Source: Mytilus edulis
Taxonomy: Eukaryota; Mollusca; Bivalvia; Mytilida; Mytilidae
DNA: 64,000 nucleotides
Direction of reading: 5' to 3'
Assembly (NCBI RefSeq): GCF_963676685.1
Contig: NC_092357.1
Coordinates: 22,410,647 to 22,474,646, forward strand
Below the pieces are notes generated by a model that made no database searches, had not been told where the DNA came from, and worked only from the letters and a program-made list of their open reading frames with translations. Every line of letters begins with the position of its first letter. Positions within the stretch are counted from its first letter, which is position 1. Made by a program: the position numbers and the translations under genes. Below are positions 33,355 to 45,581 of the stretch, in pieces.

Positions 33355-34390
33355 TATACGCCTTTCAAAATTTTGACGGGACGTATTATGGTATACAAAT
33401 GTCCGGTGTCTGTTTGTCCGTCTGTCTGTCTGTCCGGCGTAAACATGTCGCACCGTAACTTTAGAACGACTTATCCAAATTTCATGAAACTTAACATAGC
33501 TGTTTCTTATGATGGTCAAATGATCTGTATACTTTTTGGTGAAAATAAGATTAAAACGTTTTGAGTTACGGCACTTTGTAACTAAAACGAAGGTGTGTTT
33601 TTTTTCACATGTCGCACCGTATCTCAAACACGATTCTTGATTATGGCTTAAAACTTTAAACACTTCTTAGTTATATTAATCTTAATATCTGTATACTTTT
33701 TGGTGATGATTCAAAATTTTATTTTTGAGTTATTGAGTATTTTGTAAAAAAGGGGGAGGAGTTTTTTACATGTCGCACCATATCTCAAAAACGATTTATG
33801 ATTATTGCTTAAAACTTTACACATGTCTTTGTTATATTAATCTGAAGATCTGTATACTTTTTGGTGATGATTCAAAATTTCATTTTTGAGTTATTGAGTA
33901 TTTAGTAAAAAAGGGGGAGGTTTTTTTTACATGTTGTGCCATATCTCAAAAACAATTTATTATTATTGCTTAAAACTTTACACACTTCTTTGTTATATTA
34001 ATCTAAAGATCTGTATACTTTTTGGTGATGATTCAAAACTTTATTTTGGAGTTATTGAGTATTTTGTTAAACAGGGGAGGGTTTTTTTACATGCCGCCGT
34101 ATCTCAAAAATAATTTATGATTATTGCTTAAAACTTTACACACTTCTTTGTTATATTAATCTAAAGATCTGTATACTTTTTGGTTTTGATTCAAAATTTT
34201 ATTTTAGTGATATTTAGTTTTTTGTAAAAAAAAAAAAAAAGAAAACAGGGTTGGGGGTTTCATATGTCCCGCCGTGTCTCAAAAACAATATATGGTTATT
34301 GCTTAAAACTTTCTCTGAAACTATTTATGATTATTGCATAAAACTTCCACACAAGACGTCGGGTGTATCATGCGCTCATGGCGCAGCTGT
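33355..34390 (+). repeat. Dispersed repeat ending in a tandem array of about 162 bp, six units
   Basis: Starts with TTTTGACGGGACGTATTATG and (GTCT)n, then units beginning ATGTCGCACCRTATCTCAAA at about 33445, 33609, 33771, 33931, 34091 and 34264. Each has GATCTGTATACTTTTTGGTG and most have a GGGGGAGG run. It ends TCGGGTGTATCATGCGCTCA. Non-coding. Confidence 0.75.
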
Positions 34391-34404
34391 TTATTTTTTA
34401 TATA

Positions 34405-34600
34405 AATAAGGCGGTGAATTTTCTCGTTTGAATTGTTTCACATTGTCATTTCGGGCCTTTCATAGCTGGCTATGCTGTATGGGCTTTGCTCATTGTTGAA
34501 GGCCGTACGGTTACCTATAAATGTTAATTTCTGTGTCATTTTGGTCTCTTGTAAAGAGTTGTCTCATTGGCAATCATACCACATTTTTTTTTTATATGAA
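34405..34600 (+). repeat. Family B, near full-length copy
   Basis: TCTCGTTTGAATTGTTTCAC, GTATGGGCTTTGCTCATTGT, GCCGTACGGTTACC, TTGTCTCATTGGCAATCATA. Same layout as 22395-22580. Confidence 0.7.
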
Positions 34601-34654
34601 ACAGACAGAAGAATATAAAAGATAATTGAACGTATTTTTAATTTTTTTTTCCAG

Positions 34655-34770
34655 AGTCTTGTATATAAATCCACAGATCCAAAGTGTCTGGGGTTGAGGA
34701 AATCATTGCAGTAACCATGTAACAGTTAAGCATGCACCAGCTCAAAAATTTGGACCAAGATTTTAAAAAG
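34655..34770 (+). other. Possible exon (splice-site framed), coding status unknown
   Basis: TTTTTTTTTCCAG precedes 34655 and GTAAAC follows 34770, a good acceptor-donor pair. The only notable frame is SLVYKSTDPKCLGLRKSLQ and then a stop. A second acceptor (TTTTTTTTCAG) stands at about 35791. They could be 3' exons of the unknown gene or belong to something carried by the surrounding element; neither is shown. Confidence 0.25.
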
Positions 34771-35259
34771 GTAAACATCAGTTGATCAGCTCTTTTTCTG
34801 TCCTCCTTAACTGAGTGATATAGTTTAACTCTTGTACTGTATGTACATACATGTACATTGAACTCAAAATTGGATTTTGTTATCTAATATTTGCCAAAAC
34901 CACATGTTATGCAACCAATACACAACTATTAATATAAAACGCAGAGTTTGAATTTGGAGAGCATCTGCTTTACTGTTCTGTAGATATGTCCTTTAAATTA
35001 AGTTTGATAAGATCATTTGTGGCTCATGGACACATTCTTTTCTATATTAATTTTATTTATTAAATTATAATTTGTTGATTTTATAGATTGCGTTCATTGG
35101 CATATGCTATGAGGTCTTGTTGTATCGATGTACATGCTAAATTTATTAAGGTAGAATCCTTTGCATATCTTAAATTAATTGAAAAATGACAATATTGTGA
35201 AACCAAACTTCCTTTATTAATTATTTGGACTCATTATTATTTGTAGAATAACCACTGGT

Positions 35260-35460
35260 TGCTCCAGAAAATATTATGTCCCCTCTCCCCCAGGGAAAGC
35301 TCTTTTCTTAAATTTTATTTGGGGGTGGTTGTGTATGAAATACCAAAATGCAAAGGGAGTGTTGTTCTTATTAATTTTTAATTCTGTCGGTGCTGGGATT
35401 TTTTTTTTTAAAAGGGCTTAGGGCTGTTCCTTAGGGGCGGACATAGTATTTTCTGGAACA
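35260..35460. mobile_element. MITE, TIR TGYTCCAGAAAATAYTATGT
   Basis: TGCTCCAGAAAATATTATGT (35260) faces the complement of its right end TGTTCCAGAAAATACTATGT (to 35460). About 201 bp, non-coding. Confidence 0.7.
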
Positions 35461-36414
35461 GACATAATTTTATTAACACATGTTCAATTTAACAACAAAT
35501 TTATTTTTTTAAATAAGAACGAAGGTTAATCATAAGTTATGAATAATTATATACTGTTGAAATTGTGTTAAATTTCTAACATACATCATCAAAATGTGTA
35601 TAATTGGCAAAGATACAAACATCTTAGTAACAACATAAAATAATTATGAATCTGCAGTTTATTATAGGACCAGCAATAGAAAAAATATTGATTATGTTTA
35701 AACACAGGATAATTTTTAAGAACTGCTGTAATTCATAAGTTGGGATCAATTTATTTTTTTGTATTTTATAATTTATGATTTTTTTTTTCAGAGATCTGAA
35801 ACCAACACAAGACCAGCTGGGTCAATATTCCTAATGCGCCTCCAAATGAGGAACTAATGCGCCATCAAATGAGGAACACAAAAGTTGTGTGTAAACAAAA
35901 ATTGTCTCTGTAGTGATATTGAACATGTTTCATTTTTAACAAGTGACTGAGCTTTACCATTTGTGTTGATCTGGAAAGTAGAGGATCATAGTATAAATAT
36001 GTAAAAACTATGGAGTTTTTTTAATGTATTCAAAGTTTTAAATTTTCAAAGAAATTGTTGTGTGAAAAAAAATCACACTTTGTATTCCGAAAATTTAACC
36101 ACATATATGTAAAAATGTCTTAGCTTCGAAACAAGCCATCCTACATATCCAGTGTACTATATTGACTGAGCTAGAGTAGAAAACATTACCAATACCAACT
36201 ACATATATGCAGAAACAATTGCGCAAATTGCCCAGCTGATTAGAGGGCAGAAAACCAACATTTGGAATGACATGTACAATGTATATACAACTAACACAAG
36301 ACTAAAATTTGGAATAAAAATTAAAAATTCAGAAACAAACTATTATTTTTTTTATTGGTTCATGTAGCTACATGTACATTGTAAGAAAAAAAAAGTCTAA
36401 ACTGTTGGATAGGT

Positions 36415-36482
36415 CTATCATTTTGGTCTCTTGTGGACAGTTGTCTCATTGGCAATCATACCACATCTTCTTTTTTATACTA
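36415..36482 (+). repeat. Family B core fragment
   Basis: ATTTTGGTCTCTTGTGGACA, TTGTCTCATTGGCAATCATA, CCACATCTTCTTTTTTAT. A decayed copy follows at about 36905-36955. Confidence 0.65.
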
Positions 36483-38061
36483 TCTCTAGTTGGTCAATGG
36501 AAAAAAGCAATAGTTAGTTGAATTGAATTTCAGGTATTTTCTTCATTTGGGATATTTTTAGAAGTGTGTATGAATTGTGTAGAATATATATATTTATAAA
36601 TTAGACAGTCAGATTTTGGGCCGATTTTCCTAGCTTGTAATCGTGTAGTGAATCCAGCTGAATGAATTTTCAGTAAATATTAAGGTAAATGTGGTAGTTT
36701 GTTGTATTTCTGAATAATTCATTAAAAATGATTTTCCGTCGTCAAAGTGAAACCTTCATTCTAGAATTTCCGCCATCATAGTGAAATCTGTATTCTAGGC
36801 CACTGAAATACCAAACATTCAGAATTTGAAGCACGTATCAAGATGTCATGTTGAAGGCTGTAGATGTACCTATAATTGCTAACATCATCAATATTTGATT
36901 TTAGGATAGAGGGTTGTCTTATTGGCCATCATACAAAATTTCCTTTTTTTGAAAAGTATTATGTGTTAAAAGAAAAAAAAGTTGCATTTGTTAAATGGAA
37001 ATGTGTAATTCTTGTACTTCAGTATTGCAAAAGTTAAAAACTTAAGACTTTATAAACCTTAAAAAACTATTTTTGGGAAAACTAGATATTTATACATTTC
37101 ACACTGAAACCTGCCAAAAAGATTAAAAAAACCCAACTTTTTGACAATTTCATATACAGCTTGCAGTTTGGAAATAGAGTACATATCAACAATTGTCCAT
37201 CTTTCCCACATAGAAAAATTTACAACTTAAAACGGGTCAAAAGAAAAAATAAAGACCCTGTTTACATACTTCTTCAATGGAATTGCATTGATTCTATCAA
37301 TTAAATGAGGACAAGGGACATTTATAGTTGTGCTGTGACGTTGTTACTACGTTTTATGATGGTAATAAATTACCGTTTAATTACGTCACAAATTACGTTG
37401 TGCCAACGTTGTGTAGATGGTTGTCAGCACGTGCCTTGGAGTTCACACAACGTAATTTTACTACGTTGTCACAACGATAGTATTACGTTGTCACAACGTA
37501 ATGTCAACGTTGGATTGTTTACTGGGAGTACACTTACTTATATTAGTGAAATTACCAAAAATTAGTATCGCACAAAAAAAAAAAGGATTCCATTGTAATG
37601 CTTTACCCAAAATATTAAGGTGTAATCAAATTATGGTGATTTGATGGCATTTGATAGGAAAAAAAATGGATTTTCCCTAACATTTGGTCAACCTTTTAGT
37701 GTAAACCAAGTGTTGAAAAGTTTTAAGGGTTCAGCTATACTATTATTTCTTTATAATGCTTTTAATTTAGCCTGCAATGAAAGTCTGAGAATGTGAAATA
37801 TAGGGATTGACATCAAACAGGCAGAGGTGGATCCAGCTATTTTAAAAAGGGGGTTTTCCAATCCAAGAGAAAGGGGGGAATGATTTTCAAAGTTTATTTC
37901 TTTTCATGATTAAAAATTTTGTTCATTGATAAGATACTATATAAGCAATTAAAGGTCTAATGTATTTGGTGTATGGAATGTTTGTCAAGTGCAGATGTCT
38001 CATGTTCATTTTGACCTTGACCTTATTTTGATGGTTTTATTGGTCAATGTTAAGTTATCAT

Positions 38062-38757
38062 CAGTCAGGGGCTTTACTTAAACAAGTAACAATTAAAATT
38101 ACCTATACAAGTAATGTTGAAAACGAGGCTATTTTAAATATAACTTATATAAGAAATTTTTCTGAATAATATTTTTATAGGTGTCCAATAATACAGATTT
38201 TACTAACTTTAACAAATTTTCACAGTCATCTGGTTATTTTTCCCATGAAATATAAAATCTAGTTCTTCTGAAACACTATTTAACTTTCTGACGCACTTAT
38301 CTTTCATACGACGCTTCTTGGTCAAAGATTGGTCTCTTGGGACTATTAAATTATCATTTTCCTCCAAAATCTTGAAGGTAGACTGATATAAATAGATAGA
38401 TACTTGAGAATTAATTAAGACTTGAAGTTATTTATAATTTGTAATCAAAATCAATCACATATGTTCCTAAAATAAGTGTAATTACTAATTTTTTCAAAAA
38501 TGTATAAAATAACTTATTCAAGTCATATTTTTGTCATTATTTTTAAATTAACCCTTTATTTCTATACTCCTCTCAAATCGAATAAATTCTTTGTTTATGA
38601 TATAAAGTGATATCAAAATTCATGAAAACTACATTTAGTCTATGTTTATATTGAAAATTAAAATAACTCTATTAAGTAATTTTATTATTTTTAGAAACAA
38701 AAATTACTTATATAAGTAACTTAAAAAAATAACTTGTTTAAGTAACACCCCTGACTG
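38062..38757. mobile_element. MITE, TIR CAGTCAGGGGYKTTACTTAA, TSD ATCAT
   Basis: CAGTCAGGGGCTTTACTTAA (38062) and complement CAGTCAGGGGTGTTACTTAA (to 38757). ATCAT flanks at 38057-38061 and 38758-38762. The inner parts repeat ACTTATATAAGTAA-type palindromes. No gene inside. Confidence 0.75.
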
Positions 38758-39480
38758 ATCATGGTTATGTCTATTTCTCACATACTATAACTAATAGTTC
38801 AACTGTATTTTGCGTTTCAAATGATTGATTTTCTGTTTGGCAAACCATTTGACATTGGCCTCATTTTTATGGTTCATTGATCAATATTCAACTGAAGTGA
38901 TAAGTTGCATTGGTTACTGGTACTTATAAACTATGCTATAAGCAACAAATTAACTATATGTCGTGTATGGTGGTTTTGCATGAAACTGTTAATTCAATTC
39001 CATTCTAGTACCAGTTACTAACTGGTTGACTATTTACATCAAAATTTCAATTGTGCACTGTGGGCGATTGGTCGAAGTAATACACCTACATTTACTGTAT
39101 CAACACTGATGTTTTGAATTCTAATCTTGAACATCAGAGGTTTATATTCCTCTCCAAATGACTAGGATGGAAAGTGTTCTTACCAAAGGTCATGGTTCTG
39201 CTTTGACACTCGATCTTCCTCCACCAATGAAAAGATGATCGCCATGAACAAACAAATGTACTGAAAGTGAAAGTTGAATTAAAGTGAATATAAAAAAAGT
39301 ATAGGCAATCACATGGCCTTCAACAGTGAGGGAAAAAATATTTCTGTTTGTGGCATACCAATAGCTATGAATTATATGCAATAGTGTCAAAGACAAGACT
39401 GTTTTAGTTTAGATATGCATGTATGACTGCACAAACTATTCTGAAGAATTGAAAATATTCTATAACCTTATTGATGCCAC

Positions 39481-39730
39481 AAAGGGAGCTTTCATTTGAC
39501 TTTTAGGACAGGAGAGTAAGGATGAAATGTGAAAAAAAGTAGGACAGGAGTTTTGAGTGAAAAAAGGTAGGTTGACAATTTATGAAAAACGATTTATTGT
39601 AATAAAAGTCCAGATAAACTAAAAATTAATAATAAAAAAAAAGCAGGACCAAATAGAGAGAACTAAAAAGGCAGGACAAAATATTCTTCCTAGCCCCTTC
39701 TCCCACTAAAAATCAAATTGTAGCTCCTTT
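39481..39730. mobile_element. MITE, ends AAAGGGAGCTTTCATTTGAC, copy 1
   Basis: GGGAGCTTTCATTTGACTTT (left) and complement of CTAAAAATCAAATTGTAGCT (right). Internal AGGACAGGAGTTTTGAGT is shared with 42726-42894. Confidence 0.65.
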
Positions 39731-40162
39731 ATTTACTAGGGTTGCAGAAAATACTACAGCTTGACATGACCAACTACAACTACGACATCATTTGAAACAA
39801 TTATAAACCTGTATTCATGCTTGCATACATTAAACATAAGGGGGTATGTCTGACACCTGTAGCAAGAGGTTAAGCAGCCAACAAGGAGCGACATATATTG
39901 TTAATACATGGGCGTTTAAAATCCAAATCCTTACATTATTTAGCCAGGCTGTCCACCTTTTAAAATCCTAAAACCGCATATTTTTTTGTAAGAAGTATAC
40001 CTTCAATAACACAAAAAACAAAACAAAACCAACTAGTTAATAGGTACCGTTGCAAGAAATTGTTTTATCTATAGATCTCGTTTCGCCCTGTGATAAGTTT
40101 AGTTAAATTTAAACATACAGTACATTGATGCATGTTGTACTGTTAAATCAATCATCCTTAAT

Positions 40163-40846
40163 CAGGGGTGGTGTTCTTGAAAGTATCCTAGTAAGATTCG
40201 TCCTAATTAGTCATAGATAAGACCAATTTTAGGATGGACTTGGGATCGACTTAGGACACTCTTAAGTTGTGTCTCGAAGCTATCTCAGACACATCTTATG
40301 TTAAGACGTCCTAAACATATCCTATGTACGAAATTCTAAATAGTTAAAGTAATTGTTTGATAAAACATTTATTAAAGACGAAACCATATTATGAAATTGT
40401 TTACGAAATTTCGTAATAACATGTATTTAATAAAATGCATGATTTTAAATGTAATTATAAAATAATATCAAAACGGATCGTGATTTAAACTGGAAAACAA
40501 TTTGTTTTGAAATGAGAATAATGAATTCGTAGTGTCATCGTATCGTTAAACACGAAGTTCAAAGTTTAAAATCATGCACTATTTCTGTATACGAGTTAAT
40601 ATCCGATGGGGAGTTTCATTTCATGTTCATCCTCACGTAAAAAAATGAGAAAAAAGCATGCAAAAAGTTAGGATGAAGATATGATGATCTTAAGACACCT
40701 AATTAGGTGTCCTAAAGTTAGGTAGAAAAATGTGAAATAACCTAAGTTAAGAGAGCTACGAGAACACGACTTAGGACAAAGACTTGTCATAAGATGGTCT
40801 TAGGACATGTCCTAATCCTAAGATAGCTTCGAGAACACCACCCCTG
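40163..40846. mobile_element. MITE, TIR CAGGGGTGGTGTTCT
   Basis: CAGGGGTGGTGTTCTTGAAA (40163) and complement CAGGGGTGGTGTTCTCGAAG (to 40846). Subterminal reiterated TAGGAC / GTCCTA words on both sides, partly palindromic. No clear TSD; no gene. Confidence 0.75.
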
Positions 40847-42725
40847 CAGAACGATAGCTGTATGTGTGAGTGTATGCGAGTGTGAGAGAAAGGCTTTTTA
40901 TTTTTACTGTATGTGATTACATGCTTGTTATGAGCCCTATGATTAGGAAATACAATGTCTTTATCTTATACTTATATAATTTGTAAGCCTTCAAATAGTG
41001 CTGATTTTGCATTTCACTTGGTCTCTTGTGGAGAGTTGTCTCATTTTCAATAATACCACATCTTCTTTTCTATCTTTAAATTATTCCTTGTCTAATTTGA
41101 ATGAATATATTTAAGAGGAATGGGGAAGAAGGGGGGAAAGAGGGGGGTCGGAGGGCTGATCCCGAAATCCCGTGGTTAAAGAGTTAGACATGAAATCCCG
41201 AGTTCCCGAATTTAAAGAAATTTAAATCCCGACATCCCGAAATTCGAAAAAGAATTCCCGCGAATCCCGAAAGGATAAATCTCGAGCTTAAAAACACCGG
41301 ACCACGACGACCCGAAAAAGGTCACCCCCTCATTTCATGAACAAATACCATGAATACAGAATGGTAGCAGTTACTAACTTGGACAGATTTTAAATATTTG
41401 TATTATTAATACTTTAGGTTGAATCAAGTACTCTTTAAAAACCCATTTTTCCATAATACATTTCATTTGGTCTCTTGTGGAGAGTTGTCTCATTTCCAAT
41501 CATACCACATCTTCTTTTCTATATCTTGAAATTGATTTTTTTGTCGGATTTTAACGAATAATTAACATACAAATACACAATGACTGCAGTGAATTAGATG
41601 TACTGATTTTAAATATTAGTATTATTAATAATTTTAATTTAAATTGAGCACTCTTTAGGGAACATTTAGTAGTCTACACGCATGTGCGCATGGGTACATA
41701 TCATGTATAGAGAGCAATGACCATTACTGACTTCAAATTAATTTACATATTTAAGTCAAAACAATTATTTCGTGCAAAACTGTAAAAAGAAAAACCTGTA
41801 GAAATTTATGAGTTTTAAAGTAAAATTTCATCAAGATTGAATTACATTAAATTTTGACATTTCTTTTAAATGTGGTTTTATATGAAATATCTGCGGGCCT
41901 GAATGGGGTTTAACAGAGTAGAGAATGATAAAAAGAGTAGAGAATAATAAACCAATACTGCAGAAAATGGACCAACAAAATAAAGAAAAAAATGAGAATA
42001 GAGAATTATGGATAATGGGGTTTTAAACATAACGAATAGAAGATAATGACCAAAAATAAATCACATACAAAAAAAAAGATTATAGGATCCCTTTTCCAGA
42101 ACCTTATAACATGTAATATAGAGCGGACTTTTCAAGTGTAATCTAACTTCAGACTAGTGTAGTCATTCAATATAAACATTCTTGATGTGTCATTTATCAT
42201 TGTCTAGACTACATTTATTCGCTAAATAACCGAGAACTAAGGACGACATGTGTGCGACTGAAACAAATAAATACATGAAACACAGGTATAATACCATTTT
42301 TCTTAATTGATGTCTTTTGATTATTATCCTCTTCTCTCAATTAATGTTCAAGTTCAATCAATACTAGGAATAATATCATAATTAAAACAAACTGGTTTTT
42401 TTTTTCACTTCCCCGCTGAATAATTCTATTTAAAACCATGATGCATCATTCATTTTACTTAAACAAATATGAACCCATCTTTTACGCAATATATTGAATG
42501 TCCGTTTCCTTACGAATTTTTACTTTCAGTAATTTTATATTTGTATATTTTTTCTTTTGTAGACGAGTCAATTGGAGTATAAAAACAGATTTATTTTAAT
42601 ATATATTATGCAAAAGAGCATAGAGATATAAAAACCTATGCTTAAAATTAAAGATAAACTGGCAATGACATTGCAGAAGAACGATAAACGATAACAATAC
42701 AATCAGCAATTCACAAACACAACTT

Positions 42726-42894
42726 AGGGAGCTACCATTTGATTTTTAGGGGGGGGGGGGGGGGGGGGGCTAGGATGAAATTTGAAAAAAATAGGCAGGA
42801 CAGGAGTTTTGAGTTAAAAAAAAAGGCAGGATAAGACACTTTGCCAAAAAAAGGCAGGATGACAATTTAGGTAAAAATCAAATGGTAGTTCCCT
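42726..42894. mobile_element. MITE, copy 2 of the AGGGAGCTACCATTTGATTT family
   Basis: AGGGAGCTACCATTTGATTT (42726) faces AAATCAAATGGTAGTTCCCT (to 42894). The poly-G run lies directly inside the left end. Confidence 0.7.
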
Positions 42895-43345
42895 TAGAAA
42901 AGTAAAGACTTTTTGCCAGATGTTCCGAATTCTCTGATTTTATCAATATAGTCCCATTCAACAATTTTGCCCGCTAACCTCTACTTCTCTTTTCATAATT
43001 TTTTTGTACATATAATTTAAAAAGTCATGTTTGAAAACTTTATAAAATACAAAGTTTTAGAAAGGAAAAAAGTGTCAATGTTAAATTTATGAAAAATCTA
43101 GAGAGAATCATATGTCCCGCCAAATTTTCAATGGCCTTATATATCTCCGAAAATAAACACACAGACTCTTAATTTTTTTTCTGATGCTTCAGTTTAGTTC
43201 AGTTTTTTTTATACATACTATCAATTTATAACAGTATAAAAAACGGAGTAGCGAACATCCTTAAGAAAAACCGGAGTGATCACGGGGACTTCCAAATGGT
43301 AATCAGATCCCTTCACTAGGTGGCACCGATTACCGTAAGGTATCA

Positions 43346-43448
43346 ATGTCCGACGCAATGTTGTCGGCTCTCCAACATTTCCGTAGTCTTGCGTTTAACA
43401 CTCTTGCCGTTGCTGAGCTTATGAGCTTCGGTCCTTACTTGGAAGTTG
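43346..43448 (+). CDS. Candidate first coding exon, unidentified gene
   Basis: ATG at 43346 opens MSDAMLSALQHFRSLAFNTL AVAELMSFGPYLEV and meets a strong donor G|GTAGGT at 43448/43449. This stretch and about 100 bases before it are clearly richer in G+C than the surroundings. No continuing exon was identified, and the 15.6-kb element begins 211 bases downstream. The reverse strand is broken by stops. Not recognised; could be chance. Confidence 0.3.
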
Positions 43449-43659
43449 GTAGGTTATATGTATACTAATGTATTTTAAAAACATGATGGTAGTGAATACG
43501 TTCTGCTTCATGGGATTATTTTGTAGACTATATTTGATATGATATATGATATTACATGTCAACTCTTATGAATATGTCTGTGAATTATCAAGGTTAATTG
43601 CTAGAAAGTGGAACAAGGTTGAATACAACGACAACAAATTGAATGGATTGTACTACGAT

Positions 43660-45002
43660 TGATACGGTGCTTTTTGTCCGCAATTCGCTTTTTGTCCGTT
43701 TTTGCTTTTTGTCCGATAATTTTGCTTTTTGTCCGACACTTTTGCTTTTTGTCCGTTGCTTTTTGTCCGTTTTGTTTTTTGTCCGATTATTTTGCTTTTT
43801 GTCCGACACTTTTGCTTTTTGTCCGTTGCTTTTTGTCCGTTTTGCTTTTTGTCCGTTTTGCTTTTTGTCCGATTATTTTGCTTTTTGTCCGACACTTTTG
43901 CTTTTTTGGCCAGTGAATCTAATGGCGAATGGTCACTATGTCTAATGGCAAATGGTCACTATGTCGCTAATGGCAAATGGTCACTATGTCCAATGGCAAA
44001 TGGCCCGTGAATCTGATGGCAAATGGTCACCATGTCTAATGGCGAATTGCCAGTGAATCTAATGGCAAATTGTCACTATGTCTAATGGCAATTGGTCACC
44101 AAGTCTTGTGGCAAATGGTCAGTGGACCTAATGGCAAATGGTCAGTGGATCTAATGGCTAATGGTCACTATGTCTAATGGCAAATGGCCAGTGAATCTAA
44201 TTGCAAATGGTCACCATGGCAAATGGTCAGTGAATCTAATGGCAAATAGTCACCATGTCTAATGGCAATTGGTCAGTAAATCTAATGGCAAATGATCACT
44301 ATGTCGGATGGCAAATTGTCAGTGAATCTAATGGCAAATAGCCACTATGTCTAATGGCAAATGGTCAGTGGACCTAATGGCAAATGGTCACTATATCTTA
44401 TGGCAATTGGTCACCAAGTCTTGTGGCAAATGGTCAGTGAACCTAATGGCAAATGGTCAGTGGATCTAATGGCGAATGGTCACCATGTCTAATGGCAAAT
44501 GGTCACTATGTCCAATGGGAAATGGCCCGTGAATCTGATGGCAAATGGTCACCATGTCTAATGGCGAATTGCCAGTGAATCTAATGGCAAATGGTTACCA
44601 TGTCTACTTAGATTCACTGGTCATTTGCAATTAGACTTTGTGACCATTTGCCATTAGATCCACTGACCATTTGCCATTAGACAAAGTGAACACTTGCCAC
44701 AAGACTTCGTGACCAATTGCCATTAGACTTCGTCAAGTCTGTAGGGCGGAAAAAAGTAGAAGTTATTGTTATTTGTTTTCTTCACTGAAATGCAATACTT
44801 TTAATACTAATCCGTAAATGGGATAAAATGTTCAGTATATTTTTTGTTAATAGAGTATGCATGTACCATCAAGGAAAGATGAATGTAGTCTGTACTCGGA
44901 GTAGTTTTTTGTACTCTAAACACAGCAATTTTTGCCCATTTGTTATAATGAACCTTAAACTCGCAAAAATAATTTAATAAATATAAAAACGAAAGCAATG
45001 CG
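43660..45002. repeat. Left inverted repeat of the 15.6-kb element
   Basis: 43671-43905: GCTTTTTGTCCG units in a higher-order pattern with spacers TTTT, TT, ATTATTTT and ACACTTTT. 43912-44600: about 30 copies of a 23-bp unit like CTAATGGCAAATGGTCACTATGT. At about 44605 the unit flips orientation and continues to 44737, so the arm itself can fold. 44740-45002 is unique sequence shared with the right arm. Confidence 0.85.
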
Positions 45003-45191
45003 TAATCTCGTAATTCTCCTAACTGCTACTTTAAATCCGGTTGTGGAAAATTAAAGGAAGTGGTTTTAATACTCTACCCTCCTACGTATGATCTTGTAAA
45101 CGTGCCATACACGTTGACCTATCCACGTTTACATCTCTCAGTATATAACATGTATAATGCAATGTAAATTAGTATCAATCATTCATTGAAG

Positions 45192-45461
45192 ATGGAAAAT
45201 TATAACCAACATATGATTGACCAACTGGTATATGTTATTCCACAAGATGTATTACAGAAGTTACAACAGATGTCAGCACAGGACTTTACATTGCAGGCTT
45301 ACATTCAGTTAAACAACAAAATCCAACCGAAAAACAACTTGATCAAAAACCTACATGAAAAGATGACAGAGTTACAGAAGATTTATGAGTTTGACTGTCC
45401 CTTTGGTATCTTTCGTCCCTCTTTTAAAGATGATGTATCAAATTTTGAGAGCCGAACATGA
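45192..45461 (+). CDS. Small open frame of 89 codons, unidentified, inside the 15.6-kb element
   Basis: ATG 45192 follows a TATA-like GTATATAAC at about 45141 and reads MENYNQHMIDQLVYVIPQDV, LQKLQQMSAQDFTLQAYIQL, ending in PSFKDDVSNFESRT and TGA. It is hydrophilic and predicted helical, with no membrane segment. I do not recognise it. It lies directly upstream of the polymerase-locus-like frame and may be its first part, joined by splicing (an acceptor-like TATGCAG is at about 45593) or broken by decay. Just upstream, GTAAACGTG and CACGTTTAC (45097-45132) form an inverted repeat. Confidence 0.35.
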   Translation: MENYNQHMIDQLVYVIPQDVLQKLQQMSAQDFTLQAYIQLNNKIQPKNNLIKNLHEKMTELQKIYEFDCPFGIFRPSFKDDVSNFESRT

Positions 45462-45581
45462 GCCATGAGGTATGCAAGAAAAGATCATTTCATTCGACAC
45501 CAACAGAATCATACAAATATAAACTAGGAATGTGAACATAGTGGTTTAACAACGAAAAGGAAATGTGTTTTATCTAAACAT

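Larger units (their letters stand above)
31091..37526. mobile_element. 6.4-kb region bounded by CCCAGTAAACA inverted ends
   Basis: CCCAGTAAACA (31091) and its complement (to 37526) begin stretches rich in ACGTYG and its complement: ACGTTGTGGGAACGT, ACGTTGTGACAACGT, ACGTTGTCACAACGT (31091-31350 and 37330-37526). Neither stretch contains a second terminus of its own, so one element nested with others is the simplest reading, but two half-copies cannot be excluded. The TSD is not clear (possibly AG). No transposase recognised. Contents: palindrome 31769-32239, tandem repeat 33445-34390, family B 34405-34600, MITE 35260-35460, and the possible exon 34655-34770. Confidence 0.5.
37527..43345. other. 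Gene-free interval with MITEs
   Basis: No gene is supported on either strand. It holds MITEs at 38062-38757, 39481-39730, 40163-40846 and 42726-42894, family B cores at 41018-41075 and 41462-41525, a repetitive block at about 41140-41330 with many ATCCCGAAATCCCG-like words, and a poly-G run at about 42750-42770. Confidence 0.5.

Noticed and set aside
33355..33470. CRISPR-like or riboswitch-like short repeats
   Set aside because: (GTCT)n inside a dispersed eukaryotic repeat; the setting is a spliced nuclear genome.
43594..44010. Frames of repeated FLSVAFCPFCFLSD and GQKAKVSDKKQK peptides (also 58893-59274)
   Set aside because: By-products of the GCTTTTTGTCCG minisatellite in both arms.
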